A stretch of DNA of 64,000 nucleotides from Jaltomata sinuosa (GCA_003996215.1 QJPP01000286.1:744001-808000), one strand, 5' to 3'; shown: positions 49,401 to 59,546, numbered from the stretch's first letter. Translations and numbers: made by a program. Notes: generated from the sequence alone by a model not told the origin.

Positions 49401-52400
49401 AGGTATATATGAAAGGTAACTTGCACAAGGAGAAAGAATAAATGATATTTGATAAAATCAGCAAGTATGGTCAAGATTGAATAGTTTATATGTTCTGTTA
49501 GTTAATATTCCAGTGGTTGATGCATTAGTTACCCCAAACATTGAAGGACATAGTTAAAGTGAAGTTAACAGTTCGAATGATAAATTGTTGAAAGCGAAGA
49601 AAAGCGAAGATCAACTGAACTTTGATGTCTAGGATGGTCATTAGTTAATCACTATCATTATTAATCTAGTTGGAACAAATTAAGGTGTATAGACCTATCT
49701 GTATTCTTGGTTTACCCAACATTGGACCTTCATATTATGTTGTCCACGCTCTAAACTTCTAGAGCTAGGCGTGTATAGTGGTGTAAGGATGTCCTGCATT
49801 AGGCAAGGGAATAACATGTTGTCTCCTTGTATAGACTTGGGTTAATTCTCACATAAGCTAATTTTTGGGTTCTGAGTTTAGATCCAAAAATCATTTCTTT
49901 AACAAAATAAGGGATTTATCATGTTTTTACCAAACCAAAGAGAAGTTTCCATTGTATCACTAAAGGAAGGTTTGTCTCGAGAGTCTTATTCTATTTTATT
50001 TAATCATCTTATACTCTTCACCCATTGGCCAGCCTAATCCGGATTCTCACCGTAAAAAAGTCCATTATGGAGGGTTTTAGTGTTCCCTACCAAAGAGAAG
50101 TTTCCATTGTATCACTAAAGGAAGGTTTGTCTCGAGAGTCTCATTCTATTTTGTTTAATCATCTTGTATTCTTCACCCATTGTCCAGTCAAATCCGGATT
50201 CTCACCGTAAAAAAGTCCATTATGGAGGGTTTTAGTGTTCCCTACCAAAGAGAAGTTTCCATTGTATCACTAAAGGAAGGTTTGTCTCGAGAGTCTCATT
50301 CTATTTTGTTTAATCATCTTGTATTCTTCACCCATTGTCCAGTCAAATCCGGATTCTCACCGTAAAAAAGTCCATTATGGAGGGTTTTAGTGTTCCCTAC
50401 CAAAGAGAAGTTTCCATTGTATCACTAAAGGAAGGTTTGTCTTGAGTCATTTTTTTTGTTTAATCATCTTGTATTCTTAGCCCATTGACCAGTCTAATCC
50501 GGATTCTCACCGTAAAAAGTCTATTATGGAGGGTTTTAGCGATCCCAACCAAGGAGAACTCCATTGCCAAAGCTCGAATCATTACCTCTGGTAAAGTTTC
50601 TCGTGATATATTAAAGTGAGAATGTATGTGTATATGCAAATGAATTTTCCTGATGTTAGAAGAAAAAAAAAGTGTTTCTACCCCTGGTGAGACCTCTTGG
50701 TGCTTGCCAAGCATCTCTTGCTCATTTCCTGGGCTGTGGTGTGCTAGGTTGTGTCTATGCTGCTTCCTGTTTGCACGAGCTTGTGAGAATACCATGGAAA
50801 AATTAAGATCGTCCCCGGTCTTTTGATCCCACGCTCCAAACCGAGGCACAGACGGCGATCCATTTCTCTATATAGAAAAATAAACTTTAATTAGTGAAAC
50901 AATGACTATATGAGTTAACCAGTATCTATGGTGTAAAATGTTATATTAACGTTAGATAAATTTAACCATTATAATTTGAAAAGAATGTCGTGAATGATCA
51001 TGGGAGTGATAGCCTTTTTTTTTAAGAAGAAAAGAATTGAACCAAGAAAAGATAGTTAACAGTATGAATTTCACATAACAAATGGATTTTGATGTATAGA
51101 ATCTCAAGCTTATTAAGCAAATTAAATTACTTTAGAGATATTACACCACAAAATTTGTTATTCATACCTACTCTGTGAAGTTAAGTTTTTGTATAATCTA
51201 AGTACTTTTGTCTCCATTCTTGAAACTTGTTCTTATGATGCCGTTTTTTTTTTTTGGTCGGAAAAGAGCAGATATATTTTATAACGAAAAGACTACAGAG
51301 AACCATAACTAGTGTTTGCCACCATACAATTCTGTGGTTGTGCCACCACCATGCTTCCTAGCACATTAGCACTGCTATTTATATCATGTACAGAGGAGAT
51401 CGTAGTAGTAATATTAGACATAGTAGTAGGGCTTTGAGCAGTAGCTTTGACCCTTCTAGTGGATAGCTCCCCAGCCATGTCAGCATGTAAAATATCTCGA
51501 AGATGCGGAGGAGCATCCCAAAATAGTGATACAACAGGTGGTGTTACTACATTGTTGGTGGCCAACGCTGCTAATCTCTATCGATCAATTTCCCCTTATT
51601 AGCACATACAAATTGTGACAATGAATTTAAGCATAGTCTGAATACATATATATAATATATTTTTAAAAATCTTAGATGTATAATTCGAACTGAATGCACT
51701 GAGTGCTTTTAAATGTTTTTTTTTTAGCCGAAGGTCTATCCCGAAACCGCCTTTCAACCTTTCAAAGTAAGAGCAAGGTTGTTAGGATGAATCACACGTG
51801 GGAGAGATATGAAATCTCTGAACAGACTTAAATCCCTTACTTTGTCATTCTTTCCATAATAGAATTCGCGTACACTCTACCCTTCTTAGACTTCACTTGT
51901 GAAATTGCACTGAGTATGTTCTTGTTGAATGCAGTGAGTGCTTAAATATTGTTGAATGGTGGATATTGCCTCCATAGACAACTGTTCTCTACCACTATTT
52001 CACACTGACTCTTATTTCATCAATCTAGTTTACCATCTCTATTAATCGAAAAATCTCCATGGGCCAATGCCAGACGGGTTGAAATTCAATATGGCCTCGT
52101 CCCTTTACTCATTTTCACTTAAATACTAAGTTCTTATCTCTGGTAGACGGTTCGAACCAGTAGTGTGCATCTAACCCACACATTATATATTGTATTTTTG
52201 TCACTTAGACCAAATACGCCTACTTTTTATTTGACGAGGTCTATCTTTTAAAGGACCAAACATTGAAATGCAATAATTAGCAGTACAACTATCATTCTAT
52301 CATCTCTTTTTATGGAAATATATTAACAAAATAAAGTAGAATAATATCCCAGTTCAAAACATTGCATACCTATATAAATAGAGCTTTCTCTATTACCCCA

Positions 52401-53585
52401 AACGTCTCAATTTTACTGTTCCTTTTGCTAGGCACTAGGGTGTACATAAGTTGGTTTGGCTTGGATCGGTTTTCTATTATTAAGATGAGAATAAAGTTTT
52501 TGTGTACACAAGTGTAGATGAAACTTTTTTTTTATATATATATATAATTAAGACTTATCTCTCTTCTCTATATTCACATGAAAAATATAAAAATCGGTTT
52601 TTTAGGAGCTTTTACTAATAAAATATTAGTTGTATTGTTGTGTATGGAATAATTTTTCTTCTAGACACAATTTTGGGAAACCAAATACAGAAAGTAGGAC
52701 AATTAACATGAGAGACGTACCTCTTCATCCTATAATTGTTATTATTTCTCATAAGTTAATTTTAAACTAAATATAGTGAAACTTACAATTGGGCAAACAA
52801 AGAGATGAAAGTACATTTTATGCAATGCAAAAATGTTAGGTGATTTTTTCCCGTCTAATTTTGGTGAACAAAGTTATTTGGTATTTATTGCTAGTGGAAG
52901 GTGGCAGGTATTTCATGAAATTAGTCGAGGTGCACGCAAACTAACTCGGAAACCACAGTTATCAAAAGAAGAAGAGGAGAAAGAAGTACATTTCATGCAA
53001 TGTATGCAACATCAATACAATACCACAATACAAATAGGGTTTAGTGACTTATATCTACATTACGAATAAATATACTTGTTTATATCATGTTATTAATTAA
53101 TTAAAGAAAACAACTCATGAAAGCTCATACGAAACAAAAGAATTAATCTACTAATTTCACCTATAATGTTTCAATAATTACCCAAAATAATGGCACCTCT
53201 AAGATTGTAATTCATGCTAAGAACCATATAAGATCACATTTAACATTAATGATGATGTTTTAAAATATATTAAATCTGTTAAAATGGTATTTTTATCATT
53301 ACTCTTGAAGGCCAGAAAGCACAAAATACAAAAGGAGAAACAAAATTATAAAAGAAAAATAAGCTCTAATATATTTATCTTCATGATCATTCACGTCAAA
53401 AAACAATCAAAAACATTTACTTCCTCTATCGTTTTCCATCAAGAAAAGAAGAAACAAATATGTGAGAATTACCCAAGAAAAATTTACAATCTTCAAGATA
53501 ACAAAAAGGAATTTTTTTTAAAAAAATTAAAATTCTTTCTCACTTCATAATGTAATCTAGAACATACCTCCCTTTGTTTTGCCAT
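40410..53585 (-). CDS. RIN4/NOI-family protein with five tandem NOI repeats, 7 exons, 328 aa
   Basis: Minus-strand exons in order: 53,568-53,585 (MAKQRE); 50,682-50,867; 49,161-49,343; 44,742-44,921; 43,002-43,184; 40,716-40,901; 40,410-40,460. All introns are GT-AG and phase 0; the joined frame is open to TGA. Each middle exon encodes one NOI repeat of 60-62 residues: a VPxFGxW-type core, then a Y/F-rich stretch, then QARANKKQHKH and a GNEQELGKHQEVSP-like end. Cores: VPRFGAW (13-19), VPQVGAW (75-81), VPQFGEW (135-141), ESQYGAW (196-202), VPQFGEW (257-263). The tail is RKKKKFLTYLSCCLPV, basic with two Cys, as expected for lipid-anchored RIN4 relatives. The NOI/AvrRpt2-cleavage family includes RIN4, a membrane-bound immune regulator; this protein's role is unknown. 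The very short first exon is usual in the family as I recall it. A five-repeat form is unusual. Confidence 0.85.
42417..42490. repeat. Short tandem repeat, three ~24-bp units
   Basis: Units of the form GCATATATGACTGAACTTC occur three times in a row in intron 5 of the five-NOI gene. Confidence 0.75.
43335..43570. repeat. Dispersed repeat, copy 1 of an inverted pair
   Basis: The segment with GTGGACAACATAATATGGAG, CCCAACATTGGGTAAATC and GGACATCCTC recurs in reverse orientation at 49,690-49,890 (ACCCAACATTGG, ATATTATGTTGTCCACGCTC, AGGATGTCCTGC). Both lie in introns of the five-NOI gene. The class is not recognised. Confidence 0.6.
44996..48618 (+). mobile_element. Nearly full-length RTE-type LINE with 9-bp target duplication
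   Basis: ATGTTTTTC flanks it at 44,987-44,995 and 48,619-48,627. The endonuclease (SWNIGTLTGNL-like start about 45,222; KINIACLQETKWVG at 45,282-45,323) is followed by its middle part after a MITE insertion (SAYASQAGMDKEV, FIKGDFNGHI near 45,970), then RT (FIDLEKAYYKV about 47,360; WCMLFTDDIILI about 47,590, where the usual FADD is FTDD) and a C-terminal KMREARL-like, GRGMPKKNLGEVIRQ region. It ends in TATGTTGTTGTTG. Many frameshifts and stops make it inactive. An (AT)n run lies at 48,365-48,387. Confidence 0.88.
45405..45752. mobile_element. hAT-like MITE inside the RTE LINE
   Basis: The left end CAGTGTTGTCAAAG and right end TTTTTGCTTTTGATAACACT are imperfect inverted repeats. Flanking 8-mers are GGCATTTT and GGCATTAG, six of eight identical. 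Removing it rejoins the LINE endonuclease reading (GVGI-LV). Confidence 0.75.
49690..49890. repeat. Dispersed repeat, copy 2 of the inverted pair
   Basis: Reverse-complement relative of 43,335-43,570, in intron 2 of the five-NOI gene. Confidence 0.6.
49935..50549. repeat. Tandem array, four copies of a 155-bp unit
   Basis: Units start CCAAAGAGAAGTTTCCATTG at 49,935, 50,090, 50,245 and 50,400. The second and third copies look identical; the first and fourth differ at several bases. A diverged single copy of the unit start lies at 44,669-44,720, just after another NOI exon, so the array seems to have grown from intron sequence carried along with the NOI modules. Confidence 0.92.
51245..51590 (-). 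mobile_element. Probable poly(A)-tailed retro-insertion in intron 1 of the five-NOI gene
   Basis: On the minus strand a 90-codon open frame (VVSLFWDAPPHLRDILHADM onward, ending TSYGSL) is followed by a stop, TATAAAATATATCTGCTC, TTTTCCGACC and a poly(A) run (poly-T at 51,246-51,256 on the + strand). This looks like the 3' end of a LINE or a retrocopied transcript. I do not recognise the protein segment. Confidence 0.45.
51730..51925 (+). mobile_element. RTE-type LINE tail interrupted by ~88 bp
   Basis: AGCCGAAGGTCTATCCCGAA and GCGTACACTCTACCC followed by TGCACTGAGTATGTTCTTG match the LINE tails at 38,690 and 39,306. In those copies AAGGTTTGCGTAC is continuous; here about 88 bases starting GTTAGGATGAATCACACGTG lie between AAGGTT and TTCGCGTAC. 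Confidence 0.7.
52430..53567. other. AT-rich part of intron 1 of the five-NOI gene
   Basis: A scrap of GGGTGTACATAAGTTGGTTT at about 52,438 resembles the end of the MITE at 32,131. A 78-codon + strand open frame (52,833-53,069) has no recognised family and is rich in Glu/Lys/Gln. I see no NOI-type exon here. Confidence 0.45.
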
Positions 53586-53661
53586 GGAGGAGATAGATGA
53601 TAGGAAAAGAAGAGAGAAAATGGTGGAAATTTTTTTGAGAAGAAATTATTGTGTTGTATGA

Positions 53662-53671
53662 TTTATATATG
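53662..53671 (-). promoter_or_regulatory. Probable TATA box of the five-NOI gene
   Basis: On the minus strand ATATATAAAT lies about 80 bases before the ATG at 53,585. A CT-rich leader (CTCTCTTCTTTTCC, ATCTATCTCCTCC) lies between, as common in plant 5' leaders. Confidence 0.65.
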
Positions 53672-53679
53672 AGCTTCTA

Positions 53680-55880
53680 ATTTTTATGGAACATGAAATA
53701 TTCTAACTATTCAAGTATATCCATTGCCTTAAGAAACTAGAGGCCCAAATTAAGAGCTAAGAAGTTTCTTATAATTTATTTGGTTAGTTTATAAAAATGA
53801 AGGAAAAGTCTTTACACTTAGAAAATTTGTTTGGATGTCGAATTAAAAGTAAAAGAAAGTAAATTTGTATTGCTATTTTATTCATTTCCATATTTTCTCT
53901 GAGATTTGGTGAGAAAATATTTCCTTTAAAAATTAAGAGAAGCATTTAAGTTAAGTTAAAGGAGTTTTTCTTTAAAAAATCACAATCTTACAAAAGAATT
54001 GTCTACCTTTTCTCCTGAAAAAAATGTTTTTGGTTCCTTAGTTCCAAATTAGTTAAATAGATTTCTTTAAGTTATATATCCTCGGAATTGAATGTTATTT
54101 TTACCATATAAATGGAGAAACTTTATTTTATGAATCACATAACCATAGCTACTTATGTGAGGCTCCCTTATTATTTGACAAATGTACTTATGGGCCCATT
54201 TGTTTACTTTAAGACATAAAACTAAAAAAGGCAACTTAAAAATCTACATTTATCCTATTTAAACTAAGCGCCAAAATAAATAATAAACTAAATTAAACAC
54301 TAACAAAAGATCCACACTTAAATTCAATTCCGTTATGTTGAAGAACAAGAGAAGCAAAGTATTATGTACGTGACGAATTAATATAAAGGACTTGCAAGTT
54401 GTCAATGTGAACTTTAAACCATAGGTATACTACTTTAATATGTTGAATTTGTTTTCACTTTATTATTTAAATGTGAACAATATTTTGGAGAATGATAATA
54501 GTTGAATTAAGTTATATCAACTACTCTCTCTGTTTCAATTTGTGTTTTCCTACTTTCCTTTTTTATCTGTTTCAAAAAGAATATCTTTTTTCTTTTTTGG
54601 CAACTCTTTAATTTCAGTTTTTCACATGACATGTTTTAGATCATAAAATTTAAAGACATTTTAATACATTTGACATATCTTTAATTGAAGACCATAAAAT
54701 CAATTTTTTTTTTATTTTCTTAAACTCCGTACCAGTTCAAAACAGGATAAACAAATTGAAACGAAAGAAATATTATTTTTTGATTAAAAATTTATCAATT
54801 ACTATCATTTATGTCTAAATACTTTAATCTTAATTTAAATTGTATTATTATACTGAGTCAATAAAGATGTACAACAATTTCAATTGAAAGGTCTCTGCCG
54901 ATGCTATGGATAAAGATTTAGAGTAACAGTTGTTCATCCTATATGATTTCTAATAGAGCAGTTGCAATATATTCTTCAAAAAAATAAAAATATTTTGCAT
55001 CAATTCCACAGGAGGGAAATTTTTTTATTTCAATTCTTTGGTTCTTTTTTCCTTTGTTATCACGATTTGATGATTATGGATCGTCCTTTCTAATATTTAG
55101 TTAATTTTGATTTTATTATTGTGTTGACTACTGTTATACCTGTTGATGGAGTCTTTAAGTTTTATTTGTTCAATCAATTTGTTATGTCTCAGTCTCGAGG
55201 TAGAGGTCAATTTTTTTTAATACATTTGTGTCAACTACAGTTCTTCTTTGATAATGGCGAGGTCAATTATACTATTTATCTATAGAATCAATTATACTAC
55301 AAATTACATAGGTGTATTAAATTTTCATTGATATCTTTAAATTAAACTTAAATTTATTTTGATTAATATCAATTTCTTGTACGTTATGATATTGTCAGAT
55401 TTTTAGCGGAAGCAAAATGAAATTCTTAAGGAAACAGTTCAAAGGTCTAGTATACAATTTTCTTCTTCTTGATTGATGCTCTATCTCTCATTCAGCCCTT
55501 CACAAGCTTCCTTCAAAAGGTCACAAATCTGAATCTTTCATTCAAGAAAGTTAAGCCCTTACTTCTCATGCGCTTGTGTATGGACGGGCACAATTCATTG
55601 AACGTTTTGTTTAAGCACATTTATAAAAAAAAATTATATTTAATCTTGCTTTCATTTTTTTTTAATTTGTCATTTTCACATTACTATCTTGAATGGAAAC
55701 AAGTTGACGGGTGAAAGCATCATCACTTACATTGAACATGTACTTATGTACAACTTGTAATTCGAAGGATAATTGCATTATTGTAATGACTTGTTCAGTC
55801 GTTATTAAAAAGGCACCTCGTTGCAGGTTACGGGAAACTGTTGAAATACGCTCTCGAATTAATTTGGGTGACACGACAAA
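53680..55880. other. AT-rich upstream DNA
   Basis: No gene recognised apart from the Stowaway MITE at 54,524. Open frames at 55,469 and 55,662 overlap on opposite strands and resemble no family. Confidence 0.5.
54524..54770. mobile_element. Stowaway-type (Tc1/mariner) MITE, 247 bp
   Basis: The left end CTCTCTCTGTTTCAATTTGT and right end ACAAATTGAAACGAAAGAAA are inverted copies of the plant Stowaway terminus, flanked by TA on both sides (54,522-54,523 and 54,771-54,772). Confidence 0.9.
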
Positions 55881-55917
55881 AAAATTTGAAATTTAAAATT
55901 TTGCTTGGGCTGATGTC

Positions 55918-55990
55918 ATCCCACTATAGTGGAAATTTTTTCGCTATAGCGCCATCGCCATAGCAGCCGGTAGGTCGCTATAGCGGGGTG
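55918..55990. repeat. Cluster of CTATAG palindromes
   Basis: CCACTATAGTGG, then CGCTATAGCG twice, with GCCATAGC between, all within 75 bases. Each is a perfect palindrome. It lies near the start of the family B LTR fragment. Confidence 0.85.
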
Positions 55991-56944
55991 ATGGAACCAG
56001 AGACCCAGAAAATGGGTTTTATACTTTGGTTTTCTCCTCTTCAGCTGCAAAAAAGGACGAGACTTGCTCCAAAAACCCTCCTAAGGTGCCTCATGGCCTG
56101 AAAACAATGGAGAGGAGGGATTTCCACTCAGATGGGAAAAAACTAATGGATTCTACGATGATTTCTCGTCAGGATTCGCCTCCACGGAGTCAAAGTTTGC
56201 GTTCAGACCTCTGTAGCAGCTTCTTGGCGTCCATGTGTAGGCTAGGTTTTACTAGTAGTTTAGACTTGGATTGAAAAACATGAATATAACATAGATTGAC
56301 AGGATATTGCATATTTAGACCTTCGGGCATGGTGTTTGAATGGGTAAAACGTGTGAAAATTCGATAAATTGGGTGGGGAATTACTGTTTGTTGTAATGAT
56401 GAAATCTTCCTAATTATGTGTTACCCTATGATTGTCCACCCCTGAATAATTGGCTAATGGGACAGGATCTTGAACCTAGGAATGACTTGAATGTAGGGGT
56501 TGCTAGATAATAGCAGAATCTCTGGTCTTGATTTAAATAGTAAGGGTACGGGAGCAATAGATGAAATTATGTTGTTGAATTAAGGTTTAGATTCCATTGG
56601 GATTTTGTGCACCCCTAAAATGAGTATTTGAATCTAAGGAATGTAGATTGATATGCTTACTTGATTTAGCCGGGGGTTGGTCTTCGGACATGTTGTAATT
56701 GATGAACTCAATTAATCATATCTGTTTGTGATTTGGTGTATTAAAGAATGATTGTTGTTTACATTAAATGAATAACTCAAGTTGATCCAGTGTTTGGTGG
56801 TTATCTATTGCTGTAAATATAGGCTTAAGAAAGGAAATGGTGAAATGATATCCTAAGTGTTAATCACATATAATGAGGTTATGTTAAAGGCTTGTTGACT
56901 GTACAAGTATGACTGCTTATTCTCATTGGTTGATGTTACTTATT

Positions 56945-57340
56945 GGTTGGCTCGGGTACCACGCCTAGTACAGATTCTATGATTCATTGGTTGACTTGGG
57001 TACCACGTCTGGTACATGTTATATGATTCATTGGTTGGCTCGAGTATCATGCCTGTTACAGGTTTATGGTTGGCTTGGGTACCACGCCTGGTATAGGTTT
57101 ATTCATTGATTGGCTAGGGTACCACACCTGATATAGGTTCATTCATGGTTGGCTCAGGTACCACGCCTGGTACAGGTTTATTCATTGGTTGGCTTGGGTA
57201 CCATGCCTGGTATAGGTTTATTCATTGGTTGGCTCGGTACCATGCATGGTGCAGGTTTATTCATTGGTTGGCTCGGGTACCACGCCTGGTACAGGTTCAT
57301 TCATGGTTGGCTCAGGTACCATGCCTGGTACAGTTTTACT
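56945..57340. repeat. Minisatellite, about ten copies of a ~40-bp unit with GTACCA-CGCC-TGGTAC hairpin
   Basis: Same unit as at 7,262-7,510, with ten recognisable cores (three or four perfect, the rest with one or two changes). Confidence 0.92.
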
Positions 57341-57356
57341 TGTTATTTATTATGTG

Positions 57357-59331
57357 TGCAACACCCCAGAACTTCTAAGCCTAGACTCAGCTCAGAAAAC
57401 CAGAAAGAAATAAAATTTTCAACTTTCAGATGAACCATGAGCCAATTTCACAAGTCGTGGACTGTCTCTGTGGAATCAGATCAGAGGGCTGACATTCTCT
57501 TTGAGAACCACGGACTGGTTCCACGAGCCGTGGAATCCATTTGTGGAACTCAGACCTGAGAGTCACCAGCCAGCAAGGATCCATGAGTGGGATCCACGAC
57601 CCATGGAAGTTTCCATGAGTCATGGATCATGCTCATGAAACCCATTCCAGTAGCTCAGATGTCCTGCTCAGGAACCACGATAGGGTTCCACGAGCCGTGA
57701 AAGTTTCTACGAGTCATGGGACCCATCCATGGAACCTGAGACGCGAGTTTTTCAGTAGATTTTAAGTTAATATCTCAGGGGTAATTCAGACCTTTCCTTC
57801 TTATTTTAGCTCCGACTATAAATAGTCTTAGGATTATTTTATTTAGAAAAAACACCAAAAACAAATCAGTTTTCCTCTCAAGTCAGTTCTCTAGCAAAAA
57901 GGAGCATTCTTCTCTAAATTTTCAGACCTAGGGTTCTCTCCTCCAAGCTTCAACTTCAGCTTCTTGCATGGATTTTCATCCACCAGGTATGTAGGAATTC
58001 AGTAAGGGCTTAGTTCGCTCTTATGCCCAAAACCCTCAGACTCGTCCGATGATTTTCATGAACTTAGAAACTAGGGTTCTTGTTCTTTTATGCAGATTGA
58101 TTTAGAAATTCATGCTTATGATTTACATATGATTTTCATACTGTTTTAATGATAGATACTGCTTTTTATTGAATTACTTAGACATTCACAAAGTTTTGGA
58201 AAAATCAAGGACTTAGCCCTAAATTGTATCATTTTTCTAAAAGTGTTAGCTTTCTTCAAAAATCAACCTAGATCATCAATATGAGCTTTAAAAGAAATCA
58301 GAATTTAGCTAGTTTTAGTCTACTACAACATTTCATAAAAACAAAGATTTTAGACTAGTCTAGTCCTGACTCAGAAACTCAGGATTTCAATTTTAAAATG
58401 AGTTATTAGTGTTGAATTTGAGAGTAGTATTTAGCACCGAGTTGGACCGGGGTTCAGCGTACCCCTAAGGTCCCAGAACTACATGCCAAGGTAGATGTAT
58501 AAGTCCCCTCTATTGGGTATCCGATTTAGTGATCACGCCACAGTCATACCTTTATACCCTGGCAAGGTATAGTGGGTCCTCTCGATGGGGCATATACATC
58601 GGACTCCATATTTAGCTCACGTAGTTTATGTCGGTTAATAGGCTCTCCCACAATATTAGTCTAATAAGTACCTCAGGCCCTCAGCTTATACTTGTTATCA
58701 CATTTTTAGTATGTCTTCATATTACTCTTGCATTTCAGTTCTTTTATGCATGACTATGTTTTGGGCCTATGTACTACAATATAGTTTAGTTCTACAGCTT
58801 TTCAGTATTTTAGCATGTTTACATATTCAGTCAGCTTTGCATATCCCTCATGATCAATACATCCAAAGTACTAACGCATACTCTATATACTACATCCTAT
58901 CATGATGCAGGTTCATGTTCTCAGATTCAGCCTCGTGATTAGTCCGCCGCAATGCCATATCAGCGACAGTCAGTGGTGAGTCCTCATCATCCGAGGACAT
59001 ATATTTTACATGCTTTTTAAGTTAGTTAGTTTGTATCTGCTTTTAGTATTTGGAGTTAGCTGGGGGATTGTCCCAACAACTCATCAGTATTAGAGGCTTT
59101 CAAACATAGAGTCAGCCTTCAGCTTATGGAGTCCAGTTGATTTTCAGACAGACTAACATTTCAGATTTTTTAGAACCGTTATTCCTTTCATTAATGTTTT
59201 ATTCAATTATGCTTTCATTTGTTTAGAATTATTTTAGTATGCTTGTGATATTCCAGTTTCAGGGTTAGCTTGGGGTTACTTGTGACCCTAGGTCCCGTGT
59301 TATGTCTAGGGGCTAGCCTCGGGGCGTGACA
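57357..59331 (+). repeat. 5' LTR of gypsy element 2
   Basis: Starts TGCAACACCCC and ends GGGGCGTGACA, followed directly by the primer-binding site. The first 400 bases hold many CCACGAGCCGTGG-like motifs. Contains the promoter noted at 57,816. Confidence 0.92.
57816..57825 (+). promoter_or_regulatory. LTR promoter TATA box
   Basis: CTATAAATAG lies about 460 bases into the LTR, followed by an A/C-rich leader, the usual layout of the U3/R junction. The matching site in the element 1 LTR reads GACTATTTGA and has lost the box. Confidence 0.75.
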
Positions 59332-59335
59332 AACT

Positions 59336-59347
59336 TGGTATCAGAGC
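59336..59347 (+). other. Primer-binding site of gypsy element 2
   Basis: TGGTATCAGAGC begins 4 bases after the LTR and is complementary to the initiator methionine tRNA 3' end. Confidence 0.88.
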
Positions 59348-59546
59348 ATCAGATTCAAGAGTCTTAGGGTGTCTTAAATCCACACTAAGTAGAGTCTCTT
59401 TCATGGGTGTGAAGCACGCCACACTTATGAGGGAGAGATTATAAAGTGTTCTAAGAAACAAACTTCACTTCTTTTGCTATCTTTATCGTGCGATGAGGTT
59501 TAGTTCAATTTCTCCTCTCTAATCCGTTCATTATGCATTTCAGATC

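Larger units (their letters stand above)
55905..57356 (+). repeat. LTR fragment of family B (left part), interrupted by gypsy element 2
   Basis: Carries the same hairpin minisatellite as 6,858-9,414 and a matching GGGGGTTGGTCTTCGGACA block (compare 7,020-7,042). The left boundary is approximate. It stops where the LTR of element 2 starts. Confidence 0.6.

Noticed and set aside
50025..50365. Two identical 61-codon open frames
   Set aside because: They are successive units of the 155-bp intron array, not genes.
52833..53069. 78-codon open frame in intron 1 of the five-NOI gene
   Set aside because: No recognised family, wrong strand for an NOI exon, no splice context; left as unknown.
57145..57433. 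Repetitive open frames over the second minisatellite
   Set aside because: Same reason; they run into the LTR of element 2.
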